A stretch of DNA of 64,000 nucleotides from NCBI RefSeq assembly GCF_026241855.1, contig NZ_JAPJDC010000001.1, forward strand, positions 2,232,001 to 2,296,000, written 5' to 3'. Below are positions 36,101 to 44,524 of this stretch, piece after piece (positions within the stretch are counted from its first letter, which is position 1; each line of letters starts with the position of its first letter). Origin of the DNA: Curtobacterium flaccumfaciens pv. betae. GTDB taxonomy: Bacteria > Actinomycetota > Actinomycetes > Actinomycetales > Microbacteriaceae. The notes beneath the pieces were generated by a model. The model saw only the letters and a list, made by a program, of their open reading frames with translations. It did not search any database and was not told the DNA's origin. The translations under genes were made by a program, and so were the position numbers.

Positions 36101-36888
36101 TCGAGCCGCTCGGTCAGGACGATGCGCTCGGACTTGCGGCCCGCCTCGACCTCCTGGTGGTCGTGCAGCTCACGGCGCAGGCGCACCACGTCGTCGGCGA
36201 GGACGCGGGCCTTGGCGTCGCGGAAGACCGCGGCCACCGACTGGGCCTTGCGTGCGACCTCGGCCTGCCGCCCGAGGGGCTTCAGCTGCCGCCGGATCTC
36301 ACCGGCCAGGTCGGACAGGCGGGTCAGGTTCGTCTGCATCGCGTCGAGCTTGCGGAGGGTCTTCTCCTTGCGACGGCGGTGCTTCAGGATCCCCGCGGCC
36401 TCCTCGATGAAGCCGCGGCGGTCCTCGGGGGTGGCGTGGAGCACCTTGTCGAGCTGCCCCTGCCCGACGATCACGTGCATCTCACGGCCGAGGCCGGTGT
36501 CGCTCAGCAGCTCCTGGACGTCGAGCAGCCGGCAGTTCTCGCCGTTGATGGCGTACTCGCTGCCACCGTTGCGGAACAGCGTGCGCGCGATCGTCACCTC
36601 GGAGTACTCGATCGGCAGCAGGCCGTCGCTGTTGTCGATGGTCAGCAGCACCTGGGCACGACCGAGCGGACCGCGGGTCGAGGTGCCGGCGAAGATGACG
36701 TCCTCCATCTTGCCGCCGCGCAGGGTCTTCGCCCCCTGCTCCCCCATCACCCAGGCCAGGGCGTCCACCACGTTCGACTTGCCGGAGCCGTTCGGGCCGA
36801 CGATGCACGTCACGCCCGGCTCGAACGCGAACGTCGTCGGCTGCGCGAAGGACTTGAACCCCTTGATGGTCAGGCTCTTCAAGTACAT
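33160..36888 (-). CDS. smc: chromosome segregation protein SMC
   Basis: 1242-residue SMC ATPase that loops and segregates chromosomes with ScpAB. The N-head has Walker A GPNGSGKSN (31-39), two long coiled-coil arms flank a hinge around 510-640, and the C-head has the ABC signature LSGGERSLAAVAL (from 1143) and Walker B IMDEVEAALDD. An Ala/Glu-rich insertion around 960-1010 precedes the C-head. It is transcribed after rnc-mutM, as in other Microbacteriaceae. Confidence 0.97.
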   Translation of the reverse strand: MYLKSLTIKGFKSFAQPTTFAFEPGVTCIVGPNGSGKSNVVDALAWVMGEQGAKTLRGGKMEDVIFAGTSTRGPLGRAQVLLTIDNSDGLLPIEYSEVTIARTLFRNGGSEYAINGENCRLLDVQELLSDTGLGREMHVIVGQGQLDKVLHATPEDRRGFIEEAAGILKHRRRKEKTLRKLDAMQTNLTRLSDLAGEIRRQLKPLGRQAEVARKAQSVAAVFRDAKARVLADDVVRLRRELHDHQEVEAGRKSERIVLTERLDQTRVRQQHVEQSMVGDDVDRARTVVHRLESVQERLRGLSSLANQRLMFLAQQADAPQQGPTVTQEQVAGVRAEADRLAARADEMQGGSATTARAVQDARAALDALDERIAAQAARVSQHDLEAQRLASAVDVARSKRGSAVADRERRERALAEAGERAERAAAALAELGVDPSEGGDETALAQTLEQARAELERAQTARDEQRDRLHALERERDALDARVTALGMSIEVRDGSQALIDAGRAGIVGRLADSLTVSPGFEAAIATALEGLADAVLADDRGAALDAVDHARAADLGRIDVVVADAASVPAALPETLPAGVRRATDLVQGPPVLASILRDTLVAETDDLDLEAVLTAAPHATVVTRSGDLVRAVRVTGGGERATSRIELVAERDDAVTRRDAIATDAEDAATGLQAARSAVEDARRRADEADAASRAYTRAKAEYDRTSASTRAKAENAAAEVERLRAALAETDGAVETADAVLAEAESAHRAFTDQERPVVDASERPALQDALEAARAAEVEQRIQVETVRERVRAERNRADQLDRQLEAERAAAEEAARLAVIRRGQIRTAEAVLADLPGVLGAVDRSLAEARVQLATEEAERSKRNTELQTIRNEERELRDRLQTITDGVHSLEMEIYEKKLHVSGVLDRAQSELGLSEAVLVAEYGPHVPVPVDVLVDPRVRARKHREAERAAAAAAAEAAGVTEPEEAAAEAGPDTDDVALVDAESTLPGGPALPEFDTTDEIDPADVETVPYVRAEQERRLKAAERDLGQLGKVNPLALEEFQALEQRHAFLAEQLEDLQKTRTDLLTIIDELDTKMQTIFESAFNDTKEAFDVIFPILFPGGSGSINLTDPTDLLGTGIDVQVKPAGKKIDRLTLLSGGERSLAAVALLVAIFTARPSPFYIMDEVEAALDDANLGRLLTVFERLRESSQLIVITHQKRTMEIADALYGVSMRQDGVSAVVGQRVQKREPADAVA

Positions 36889-36919
36889 GCGGTCTCCGGA
36901 TGCTCTGGTTGGCGTCAGG

Positions 36920-37891
36920 CTAACGCGTGCGGGCGCGGGGACGGGGTTGGCACACGGGGCAGATGTGGCTCGACCGGTTCATGAAGGCCTCGCGCACGAT
37001 CGTCGTGCCGCAGCGTGGACACGGCTTCCCCTGCTGCCCGTAGACGTTCAGGCGCTGCGAGAAGTACCCGGACTGCCCGTTGACGTTGACGTACTGGGCG
37101 TCGAAGCTCGTGCCGCCGTCCTCGAGCGCCCGGCGCAGGATGGCGCGGACCTCGTCGAGCAGCCGCCGCAGGTCGGCACGGGTGAGGCGGTCGGCGGCGC
37201 GGTCGTAGTGCAGCTTCGCGGCCCAGAGCGACTCGTCGGCGTAGATGTTGCCGATGCCGCTCACGACGCCCTGGTCGAGCAGCACCCGCTTGATGCCGCT
37301 CGAACGCTTCCGTGCCATCGCGGTGAACCGGTCGTCGTCGAAGGCGGGGTCGAGCGGGTCACGGGCGATGTGCGACACCTGCCCGGGCACCCACCGACGC
37401 CACACGGCATCGGGGTCGATCGCGTCGACCTGCCCGCCGAACCCGGCGGGAGCACCGTCGATCGTCGGCACCATCGCGTCGATCGCCATCGAGCCGAACG
37501 TGCGCTGGTCGACGAACTCGAGTTCCACGGGGGGCTCCGCCGCACCCGAGCGGTCGGAGCCCGCGGGCTGCACGTCGATGAGGATCCGACGGTGCTTGGC
37601 CGCCGGTCGACCACGGCCGAGCAGGATCTGCCCGCTCATGCCGAGGTGGGCGACGAGTGCCTCGGGGCGGTCCCCGTCGTGCTCGGGCTGCAGCGGCATC
37701 CAGAGGAACTTGCCCCGGCGGACGGCAGCGGCGATCGTGCGACCGGTCAGTCGGTCGGCGAAGTCCTCGGCGAGGCCGTCGTGCCGGGTGAGGGCACGGT
37801 CGTCGACCACGTCGACGTGCAGGACCCGCGCGCCGCTGACGGCGGGTTCGAGGCCGGCGCGGACGACCTCGACCTCGGGGAGTTCGGGCAC
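36920..37891 (-). CDS. mutM: formamidopyrimidine-DNA glycosylase
   Basis: Bifunctional glycosylase/AP lyase for 8-oxoguanine. The 323-residue product starts with the catalytic PELPEVEVVR (after the GTG-encoded Met), has the beta-turn Lys in RGKFLW and an H2TH region (GIGNIYADESLW). It ends in a C4 zinc finger (CPRCG ... HICPVC, about 290-313). It is longer than E. coli Fpg because of insertions around 75-130. It lies 4 bp after rnc. Confidence 0.96.
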   Translation of the reverse strand: MPELPEVEVVRAGLEPAVSGARVLHVDVVDDRALTRHDGLAEDFADRLTGRTIAAAVRRGKFLWMPLQPEHDGDRPEALVAHLGMSGQILLGRGRPAAKHRRILIDVQPAGSDRSGAAEPPVELEFVDQRTFGSMAIDAMVPTIDGAPAGFGGQVDAIDPDAVWRRWVPGQVSHIARDPLDPAFDDDRFTAMARKRSSGIKRVLLDQGVVSGIGNIYADESLWAAKLHYDRAADRLTRADLRRLLDEVRAILRRALEDGGTSFDAQYVNVNGQSGYFSQRLNVYGQQGKPCPRCGTTIVREAFMNRSSHICPVCQPRPRARTR

Positions 37892-37895
37892 GCGG

Positions 37896-38621
37896 TCAGG
37901 CCGCTCGGCCGGACAGCCGGGTCCAGGCGTCGAGCGCGGCGGCCATCTCGGCGGCCTTCTTGCTCGACCCGGTGCCGGTGGCGATGTCCTCGCCCTGCAG
38001 GACGACCGTCGCCATGAAGGTCTTGTCGTGGTCCGGGCCGGTCTCGGTGACGCGGTACGCCGGGTTGCCGAGCGAACGACTCGACGCGAGCTCCTGCAGG
38101 CTCGTCTTCGGGTCCATCGCGGCGCCGAAGCGGTCCGGGTCGATCATGAGCGGTTCGACCAGGCGGAGCACGAGCTCGGTGGCCGGGTCGGGGCCGGCCG
38201 ACAGGTACGTCGCGCCGATGACGGCTTCGACGGTGTCGGCCAGGATCGACGACTTGTCGCGCCCGCCGGTCTGTTCCTCGCCCTTGCCCAGGCGCAGGTA
38301 GCGGCCGAGCCCGATCATCCGGGCGATCTCGGCCAGCGCCACGGTCGACACCAGGCTCGCTCGACGCTTGGCGAGGTCACCCTCGTCGAGGTCGGGGAAC
38401 GACCGGTAGAGCTTCACGGTCACGGCCTGGCCGAGGATCGAGTCCCCGAGGAACTCGAGGCGCTCGTTGTGCTTGATGCCCCCGTGCTCGTAGGCGTAGG
38501 AGCGGTGCGTCAGGGCGAGCTGGAGCAGCTCGAGGTCGATGTCGGCCCCGAGGATGCCCTGCAGACGAACGACGTCCGGCCCCGCGGGGCGAGACCCCGC
38601 AGCGCCGGACGTTGTCGTCAT
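37896..38621 (-). CDS. rnc: ribonuclease III
   Basis: Double-strand-specific RNase for rRNA and mRNA processing. The 241-residue product has the catalytic signature NERLEFLGDS (52-61), the second acidic site in DTVEAVIGATYL (Asp and Glu), and a C-terminal dsRNA-binding domain (about 165-235, ending GSSKKAAEMAAALDAW). It is preceded by rpmF (13 bp) and followed by mutM (4 bp). Confidence 0.97.
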   Translation of the reverse strand: MTTTSGAAGSRPAGPDVVRLQGILGADIDLELLQLALTHRSYAYEHGGIKHNERLEFLGDSILGQAVTVKLYRSFPDLDEGDLAKRRASLVSTVALAEIARMIGLGRYLRLGKGEEQTGGRDKSSILADTVEAVIGATYLSAGPDPATELVLRLVEPLMIDPDRFGAAMDPKTSLQELASSRSLGNPAYRVTETGPDHDKTFMATVVLQGEDIATGTGSSKKAAEMAAALDAWTRLSGRAA

Positions 38622-38634
38622 GCGTTCGGTCCGA

Positions 38635-38838
38635 TCAGACGTCGGCGACCTTGCGGCCCTTGTACTCCATGTACAGGGGCGTGCCGGCCGAGTCCTCGAC
38701 GACCTTCGCGCGGTGCGGGAGGCTGTAGGTGACCTGACCGTTCTCGATCGTCTTCACGAGCTGGATCGGCGTGGCCTTCCACTGCGAACGACGGGCGTGC
38801 GTGTTCGCACGGGACTGCTTGCGCTTGGGAACGGCCAT
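38635..38838 (-). CDS. rpmF: 50S ribosomal protein L32
   Basis: 67 residues beginning [20 protein letters not shown], the standard bL32 start. No zinc-binding Cys pairs are present, so this is the zinc-free form. The ATG at 38838 has AAAGAGA about 8 nt upstream. The DUF177-rpmF-rnc-mutM-smc order is conserved in many bacteria. Confidence 0.97.
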   Translation of the reverse strand: MAVPKRKQSRANTHARRSQWKATPIQLVKTIENGQVTYSLPHRAKVVEDSAGTPLYMEYKGRKVADV

Positions 38839-38893
38839 GGTGAATCTCTTTCGGTTGGTCGGTGGTCGGTACGGGGGCTGGCGGTGTCGGGAC

Positions 38894-39478
38894 CTACTCG
38901 GTCTCGGCCCGCTCCTCGCCCTCGGTGGTCTTCGGTGCGGTGGTGTCACCGTCGGTGCTGTCGTCGAGCTCGATCGCGCTGAGCGCTGCCCAGCGGGGAT
39001 CCAGCACCTGACGAGCGGGCTGCTCGCCGAGGTCGGCCAGACGCTCGCCCGTCACCGGGTCGAGTCCTGGGCAGTCCGGTCGGCAGACCGGCTGGAACGG
39101 CAGCGACAGCACCACCGCATCTCGAACGACCTGTTCGGTGTCCACGTGGTCATCGCGAACGAAGAAGTCGAAATCCTCCGAGGCATCATACGCGAACAGC
39201 TCGGCGAAATCGACCTCGATCGGTTCGCTGATGTCGATGAGGCAGCGCGAGCACTCCCCCGTGGCGTCGGCCGAGGCGTGTCCGGACACGAGGACACCCT
39301 CGTGCAGGCCTTCGAGCTTGACGTCGATGTGCAGTTCGGCACCCTGTCGGACGCCGATCAGACCGGCCCCCATCGCGTCGGGCACCTCGATGTCGAGCGA
39401 GTGCTCGCGCATCTCACCCGGCCGGTGCGCGAGGTCGCGCACGCGCAGGGCGTAGGGGCTGTTCACGGGGGAAGACAC
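38894..39478 (-). CDS. DUF177/YceD family 23S rRNA accumulation protein
   Basis: 194 residues with the DUF177 pattern: a central [16 protein letters not shown] and a downstream [15 protein letters not shown], giving two Cys pairs that may bind metal. The family is needed for 23S rRNA levels or ribosome assembly and is nearly always next to rpmF. The GTG at 39478 has TAGGCT 8 nt upstream, so the message may be leaderless. A second GTG lies four codons later. The acidic tail is low complexity. Confidence 0.9.
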   Translation of the reverse strand: MSSPVNSPYALRVRDLAHRPGEMREHSLDIEVPDAMGAGLIGVRQGAELHIDVKLEGLHEGVLVSGHASADATGECSRCLIDISEPIEVDFAELFAYDASEDFDFFVRDDHVDTEQVVRDAVVLSLPFQPVCRPDCPGLDPVTGERLADLGEQPARQVLDPRWAALSAIELDDSTDGDTTAPKTTEGEERAETE

Positions 39479-39582
39479 GATCGACAAGCCTAGCGCGATC
39501 GGGGCCGAGAGTCGAGGTGGCGACAGGCGTGTCCGGACGCGGTGGGCGCCGTGCGCGTGCCGGGCGGGCTGTGCAGGCGCGC

Positions 39583-40068
39583 TCAGCGGGCCGCGAGCGC
39601 GTCGGCGACCGTCTTCGGCACGTAGGGGGTGACGTCTCCGCCGAGCGACGACACCTGCCGGATCAGCGAGCTCGACACGTGCGCCCGCGACGCCTCGGGC
39701 AGCAGGAACACCGTCTCGACGTCGGCCAGGTGGCGGTTCATGATGGCCATCGGGGTCTCGTAGGCGACGTCCTCGCCGGACCGCACGCCCTTCACCAGGA
39801 CCTTGGCCCCGACCTGGCGGCAGTAGTCCACCAGCAGGCCGGACGTCCACTCGCCCACCGTGACCGTGTCCGGCGCGCCGACTTCGACCAGCGAGTCGCG
39901 GATGAGCCGCACCCGATCGACCGCCTCGAACATCGCCGGCTTCTTGTCGGGGTTGTGCACCACGAGGACGTGCACCTCGTCGAAGAGCCCGGCCGCGCGG
40001 CCGATGACGTCGAGGTGCCCGAGGGTGACGGGGTCGAAGGAACCGGGGACCACCGCGATCTGCGCCAT
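39583..40068 (-). CDS. coaD: phosphopantetheine adenylyltransferase
   Basis: Fourth step of CoA synthesis. The 161-residue product has the nucleotidyltransferase T/HxGH motif in [14 protein letters not shown] (9-22), the [12 protein letters not shown] loop and the SSSLIRQV ISSxxIR motif. Length is normal. TATCGT lies 7 nt before the ATG with no Shine-Dalgarno, suggesting a leaderless message. It is the first gene of the coaD-DUF177-rpmF-rnc-mutM-smc series, following recG. Confidence 0.96.
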   Translation of the reverse strand: MAQIAVVPGSFDPVTLGHLDVIGRAAGLFDEVHVLVVHNPDKKPAMFEAVDRVRLIRDSLVEVGAPDTVTVGEWTSGLLVDYCRQVGAKVLVKGVRSGEDVAYETPMAIMNRHLADVETVFLLPEASRAHVSSSLIRQVSSLGGDVTPYVPKTVADALAAR

Positions 40069-40075
40069 GGCAGCG

Positions 40076-40081
40076 ACGATA
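40076..40081 (-). promoter_or_regulatory. -10 box of a leaderless coaD transcript
   Basis: TATCGT on the minus strand, then 7 nt and the coaD ATG. Confidence 0.45.
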
Positions 40082-40106
40082 CCGCGCGGGCCGTCGTGCT
40101 CCGGGG

Positions 40107-42335
40107 TCAGTTCTTGCCGAGGAACGCCGCGTCGGACTCGTCGAGGCGCCGGGCGAGGGCGTCACGGAGGGCCGGGGACCCCTCGAGCTCGGGATCGGGT
40201 TCGAGCACGCGCTCCGCTTCTCCGCGGGCGTCGACGATGAGGTCGGCGTGCTCGACCACCCGGAGCAGGTTGAGCGAGGACCGCCCACCGGACTGCCGTT
40301 CGCCCAGGACGTCGCCCTCGCGTCGGAGCTCGAGGTCGACCCGGGCGAGCTCGAACCCGTCGTCCGAGGCGGCCACCGCGTCGACGCGCTCGCGCGAGGT
40401 GGTCTCGAGCTCGGCCGAGGTGACCAGCAGGCAGACCCCGGCCCACTGCCCACGACCGATGCGGCCGCGGAGCTGGTGGAGCTGCGAGACCCCGAACCGG
40501 TCGGCGTCGAGGACGGCCATCATCGCCGCGTTCGGGACGTCGACGCCGACCTCGATCACGGTCGTCGCCACGACCACGTCGAGGTCGCCGGCGGCGAAGG
40601 ACGTCATCACGCGGTCCTTCTCGTCGGCGGTCATCCGGCCGTGCAGGACCGCGATCGAGCGCCCGTCGAGCACGGGCATGGTGCGCATCCGCTCGGCGGT
40701 GGCGAGCACGGTCGCCGGGGCACGCTTCGGGGCGTCGTCCTCGCCCTCGGCCGGCTCCGGCTCGCCGTCGTCCTCGGTGTGGGCGTCGTCGATGGCCGGG
40801 CAGACGACGAACGCCTGGCGACCCTTGGCCAGTTCTTCGGCCATGCGTGACCAGATCCGGGGTTCCCACCCGGGGTGCTCCGCCAGCGGGACCGTGAAGG
40901 TCTCGACACCCGCGCGCCCCGACGGCATGCCCGTGATGGTCGAGACGTCGAGGTCGCCGAACACCGTCATCGCGACGGTGCGCGGGATCGGCGTCGCGGT
41001 GAGCACGAGCACGTGCGGCGGGGTCGTGCCCTTGGTGCGGAGGGCCTCGCGCTGCTCGACACCGAAGCGGTGCTGCTCGTCGACCACCACGAGCCCCAGC
41101 TCGGCGAAGTCCACCCGGTCCCCCAGGAGCGCGTGGGTGCCGACGACCAGCCGTGAGCTGCCCGACGCCGCGGCGAGCAGGGCCCGGCGACGTTCGTCGG
41201 TGGACTGCGACCCGGTCAGGATCACCGGTCGGAGCTCGGCGGCCAGGTCCGGCCCGAGGAACTTCACGATGGAGCGCAGGTGCTGGGCCGCCAGCACCTC
41301 GGTCGGGGCGATGAGCGCGGACTGGCCGCCGGACTCGGCCACCGTGAGCATCGCCCGGATCGCCACGAGGGTCTTGCCGGACCCGACCTCGCCCTGGATC
41401 AGCCGGTGCATGGGCCAGGTGTGGGCGAGGTCCTGGTCGATGTCGGCACCGACGGCCCGCTGGTCGTCCGTCAACGTGAACGGCAGGGTGGCGTCGAAGC
41501 GCTCGAGGATGCCACCCGGGGCGGCCACGCGCGGGGTGGCCGCGGTGCGACGGGCCGCGATCCGGCGCTGCACCAGGGCGGTCTGCAGCACGAACGCCTC
41601 GCGGTAGCGCAGGGCGTCCTGCGCGCGCTTGAAGTCCGCGACCTTCTCGGGACGGTGCAGCAGCTCGAGCGCGCGGCGGAACGGCACGAGGTCGAGCCGG
41701 GACCGCGCGGACGCCGGCACCGGGTCGGGCAGGTCCGGCAGGGTGTCGAGGACGATCCCGATGGACTTCGCGATCTGCCACGACGTGAGCGAGGCCGTCG
41801 CCGGGTAGATCGGGATCGGCTGGCGCGACCACCGGATCGCTTCGTCGGAACCGGGTTCGGCCGTGGCGCGGGGGTCGTCGGGGTCGAACAGCTCGTAGTC
41901 GGGGTGGGCGAGCTGCCGGGCACCCCGGTAGTCGCTGACCTTGCCGGAGAAGATGCCCCGCGCGCCGGGGACGAGGTCCTTCGTGCGCCAGCCCTGGTTG
42001 AAGAACGTGAGGGTGAGCAGGCCCTTGCCGTCGCCGATCTTCGCTTCGAGGATCGAGCCGCGGCGCGCGCGCATGGTGCGTTCACGGACGTCGACGACCT
42101 CGGCCACGATGGTGACGGGTTCGCCGATCGCGAGCGAGTCGAGGGCCGTCAGTGCACCACGCTCGGCGTAGCGGCGGGGCGCGTGCTCGAGGAACTCCCC
42201 CACCGTGCGGTAGCCGAAGGCCTTCTCGATCGCGGTCGCCGTCCGACCGCCGAGCACGTTCGCGAGCCGCGCGTCGAGCGGCGCCGGACCGAGGTCGGGC
42301 GCGGCCGGCGCAGCGGGGGTTCCGGAGGTGACCAC
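40107..42335 (-). CDS. recG: ATP-dependent DNA helicase RecG
   Basis: Branch-migration helicase that regresses stalled forks. The 742-residue product has the wedge/OB domain (about 70-155), Walker A GEVGSGKT (315-322), the DEQHRFG motif II (about 418) and helicase C domain ([24 protein letters not shown]). An acidic loop ([16 protein letters not shown]) interrupts the C domain, as in other actinobacterial RecG. The GTG at 42335 is preceded by TACCGT 6 nt upstream. A longer upstream reading overlaps rsmD and is rejected. Confidence 0.95.
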   Translation of the reverse strand: MVTSGTPAAPAAPDLGPAPLDARLANVLGGRTATAIEKAFGYRTVGEFLEHAPRRYAERGALTALDSLAIGEPVTIVAEVVDVRERTMRARRGSILEAKIGDGKGLLTLTFFNQGWRTKDLVPGARGIFSGKVSDYRGARQLAHPDYELFDPDDPRATAEPGSDEAIRWSRQPIPIYPATASLTSWQIAKSIGIVLDTLPDLPDPVPASARSRLDLVPFRRALELLHRPEKVADFKRAQDALRYREAFVLQTALVQRRIAARRTAATPRVAAPGGILERFDATLPFTLTDDQRAVGADIDQDLAHTWPMHRLIQGEVGSGKTLVAIRAMLTVAESGGQSALIAPTEVLAAQHLRSIVKFLGPDLAAELRPVILTGSQSTDERRRALLAAASGSSRLVVGTHALLGDRVDFAELGLVVVDEQHRFGVEQREALRTKGTTPPHVLVLTATPIPRTVAMTVFGDLDVSTITGMPSGRAGVETFTVPLAEHPGWEPRIWSRMAEELAKGRQAFVVCPAIDDAHTEDDGEPEPAEGEDDAPKRAPATVLATAERMRTMPVLDGRSIAVLHGRMTADEKDRVMTSFAAGDLDVVVATTVIEVGVDVPNAAMMAVLDADRFGVSQLHQLRGRIGRGQWAGVCLLVTSAELETTSRERVDAVAASDDGFELARVDLELRREGDVLGERQSGGRSSLNLLRVVEHADLIVDARGEAERVLEPDPELEGSPALRDALARRLDESDAAFLGKN

Positions 42336-42341
42336 GCTCCA

Positions 42342-42347
42342 ACGGTA
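42342..42347 (-). promoter_or_regulatory. -10 box of a leaderless recG transcript
   Basis: TACCGT on the minus strand, then 6 nt and the recG GTG. Confidence 0.45.
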
Positions 42348-42420
42348 CCGGGCACGACCGACCCCACCCGTGCCTCCCGAGCGGCCTGTGGAGAACACCG
42401 GACCGGACCCGCCGGGCCGA

Positions 42421-42426
42421 TACGGT
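42421..42426 (+). promoter_or_regulatory. -10 box of a leaderless rsmD transcript
   Basis: TACGGT, then 6 nt and the rsmD ATG. The same TACGGT-N6-ATG arrangement precedes the DUF72 gene at 54413. Confidence 0.45.
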
Positions 42427-42432
42427 GGCTGC

Positions 42433-42993
42433 ATGACCCGCATCATCGCCGGCGCCGCCGGCTCCCTGACGCTCCGGGTGCCGAAGTCCGGCACCCGCCC
42501 GACGAGCGACCGCGTGCGCGAGGCGCTGTTCTCGTCGCTCGAGGCACGGGGGCTCGTCGAGGCCACGTCGGTGGCCGACCTGTACGCGGGAACGGGCGCG
42601 CTCGGGCTCGAGGCTGCGTCCCGCGGTGCGGCCGAGGTGGTCCTGGTCGACCGGGCATCCGCCGCCGCGCAGGCCTGCCGGGCGAACGCCAAGGCCGTGC
42701 AGCAGCGGGTGCCGGGCGTCCGGATCGACGTGCAGCCCCAGCCGGTGCTCGGGTACCTGCGCGGGACCGTCCGCACCTTCGACCTGGTGTTCATCGACCC
42801 GCCCTACGACGTCACCGAGCACGAGCTCGCCGAGGTGCTCGAGGCCCTGGCGCCGAAGCTGACGCCGGATGCCGTCGTCGTGGTCGAGCGGAGCAAGCGC
42901 TCCCCCGAGCCCACCTGGCCGGCGGGGCTCGCGCCGTTCAGCAAGCGCAGCTACGGCGAGACCGTCGCGTGGGAGGCCGTCGCCGCCGGCTGA
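42433..42993 (+). CDS. rsmD: 16S rRNA (guanine966-N2)-methyltransferase
   Basis: 186-residue SAM methyltransferase with GAAGSLTLRVP, RPTSDRVREALF, the SAM loop DLYAGTGALGLEA and the catalytic DPPY (FIDPPYDV). These are diagnostic for RsmD. Full length. It is divergent from recG (97 bp apart) and convergent with thiL (19 bp apart). Confidence 0.95.
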   Translation: MTRIIAGAAGSLTLRVPKSGTRPTSDRVREALFSSLEARGLVEATSVADLYAGTGALGLEAASRGAAEVVLVDRASAAAQACRANAKAVQQRVPGVRIDVQPQPVLGYLRGTVRTFDLVFIDPPYDVTEHELAEVLEALAPKLTPDAVVVVERSKRSPEPTWPAGLAPFSKRSYGETVAWEAVAAG

Positions 42994-43012
42994 GGCAACG
43001 GGGTCAACCGGG

Positions 43013-44008
43013 TCAGCCGGCGACGCCGTCCCAGTCGGCGTAGGGGTCCCAGCCGGTCGTCGGCACCGCGGCACCGGCGCGCAGCAGGTCCGCGTCGCCG
43101 CGCTCCCGCACGACACCGATGCGCCGGAAGCCCCCGGGCAGGACCGCGTCGGCCGGGAACGTGGCGAGCAGTCCGTGGTCCTCGCCACCGTGCAGCGCGA
43201 CCTCGTCGAGGTCGGTGGCGGCATCGAGTTCGAGCGTCACCCGGCTGGCACGGGCGAGCCGACCGGCGTCGATCGCCAGGCCGTCGGACAGGTCGAGCAT
43301 CGCGGTGGCCCCGGCCCCGGCTGCGAGCGGCCCGTCGGCGATCGGGGGCTCCGGGCGGCGCTGGCGTCCGACGTCGGGGTCGACGTCCGCGCCGCTCGCG
43401 ACCGTCGCGGCACGGTCCGGCTCGCCCCGGCCGTCGACGCCGTCGCGGAACAGCCGGGACAGCCCACGGGCGGCACGTCCGAGCTCGCCGGACACCGCGA
43501 GCACGTCACCGACGGTCGCACCCGACCGCAGCACGGGCGCGCGGCCCAGCAGGTCGCCGAAGGCGGTGACGGCCACCGTGAACGTCGCCGAGGTGGAGAG
43601 GTCTCCCCCGACGACCCCGCACCCCGGCGCGAGTGCGTCGACGGCGAGCCGGAAGCCGTCGGCGATGCCCTCGAGGACGGCCACGGGGGTGTCCTGCGGT
43701 GCGGCGAGGGCGATCACGAGGCCGCTCGGCACGGCACCCATCGCGGCGACGTCGGAGAGGTTCGTGGCGGCCGCCTTCCAGCCGATGTCCGTCGGCGACG
43801 ACCACGCCCACCGGAAGTCCGGACCGTGCACCATCATGTCCGTCGTCACGACGAAGCGGCCGTCGGGGGCGGCCACGACCGCACAGTCGTCTCCGGGGCC
43901 GAGGATCGGTGTGCCTGCGGGCAGGCGACTCGTGATCCGGTCGAGGACGACGAGTTCGCCGAGCTCCCCCACCGTCGGTCCGGCCCAGGCGTCGTCCGTT
44001 GCATCCAC
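43013..44008 (-). CDS. thiL: thiamine-monophosphate kinase
   Basis: Makes thiamine diphosphate from the monophosphate. The 331-residue product has the N-terminal GPGDDCAVVAAPD ATP/Mg site, TTDMMVHGPDF, SDVAAMGA and the C-domain DLSDGLAIDAGRLA and GGEDHGLLATF motifs. An Arg/Pro/Asp-rich insertion around 200-235 is not in most homologues. The GTG at 44008 lies exactly 6 nt after a TACCGT box. It is divergent from a DUF3515 gene with only 24 bp between start codons. Confidence 0.94.
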   Translation of the reverse strand: MDATDDAWAGPTVGELGELVVLDRITSRLPAGTPILGPGDDCAVVAAPDGRFVVTTDMMVHGPDFRWAWSSPTDIGWKAAATNLSDVAAMGAVPSGLVIALAAPQDTPVAVLEGIADGFRLAVDALAPGCGVVGGDLSTSATFTVAVTAFGDLLGRAPVLRSGATVGDVLAVSGELGRAARGLSRLFRDGVDGRGEPDRAATVASGADVDPDVGRQRRPEPPIADGPLAAGAGATAMLDLSDGLAIDAGRLARASRVTLELDAATDLDEVALHGGEDHGLLATFPADAVLPGGFRRIGVVRERGDADLLRAGAAVPTTGWDPYADWDGVAG

Positions 44009-44014
44009 ACGAGA

Positions 44015-44024
44015 ACGGTAGCCT
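44015..44024. promoter_or_regulatory. overlapping divergent -10 boxes for thiL and the DUF3515 gene
   Basis: ACGGTAGCCT contains TACCGT on the minus strand (44020-44015, 6 nt before the thiL GTG) and TAGCCT on the plus strand (44019-44024, 8 nt before the DUF3515 ATG). They share two base pairs, so two polymerases could not open both at once. Confidence 0.5.
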
Positions 44025-44032
44025 GGACGACG

Positions 44033-44518
44033 ATGGACACCGCGCGCCGCACCCCTCGCACCCTCGCGATCGTGGGGGCCGTGATCACCCTCGCCGCCGG
44101 GCTGACCGGGTGCACGAACGCCGTGTCGATGTCCGCAGCCCCGTCGGCCAACGCAGCGGCGTGCGCCGCCGTGCAGGTCCGGTTGCCCGCGACCGTGGAC
44201 TCGAAGTTCGACCTGCGGAACACGAACGCGCAGGCGACCGCTGCCTGGGGCGACCCCGAGGTGGCGATCTACCACTGCGGTGTCGCCGTCCCCACCGTGT
44301 CCGACCTGCCGTGCTTCTCACAGGGCGGCGTCGACTGGATCCGCGACGACCGGGGCGACCAGGTCGTCTTCACGACGTTCGGTCGGTCACCGGCGGTGCA
44401 GGTCGTGGTCGACTCGACGAAGACCACGTCGACGGTCGTGCAGGAGCTGTCCGACGCCGTGTCGTCGCTGCCGAAGGACGGCCACGAGTGCCTCGACCCG
44501 GACGACGTGCAGGGCTGA
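44033..44518 (+). CDS. DUF3515 lipoprotein
   Basis: 161 residues with a lipoprotein signal peptide (positively charged start, hydrophobic 11-24, lipobox LTGC with C27). The mature part has three further Cys and the DUF3515 pattern (NAQATAAWGDPEVAIYHCGV, TFGRSPAVQVVVD). The family is actinobacterial and of unknown function. It is conserved between thiL and ddl, and is convergent with ddl (6 bp gap). Confidence 0.9.
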   Translation: MDTARRTPRTLAIVGAVITLAAGLTGCTNAVSMSAAPSANAAACAAVQVRLPATVDSKFDLRNTNAQATAAWGDPEVAIYHCGVAVPTVSDLPCFSQGGVDWIRDDRGDQVVFTTFGRSPAVQVVVDSTKTTSTVVQELSDAVSSLPKDGHECLDPDDVQG

Positions 44519-44524
44519 CCCTCG

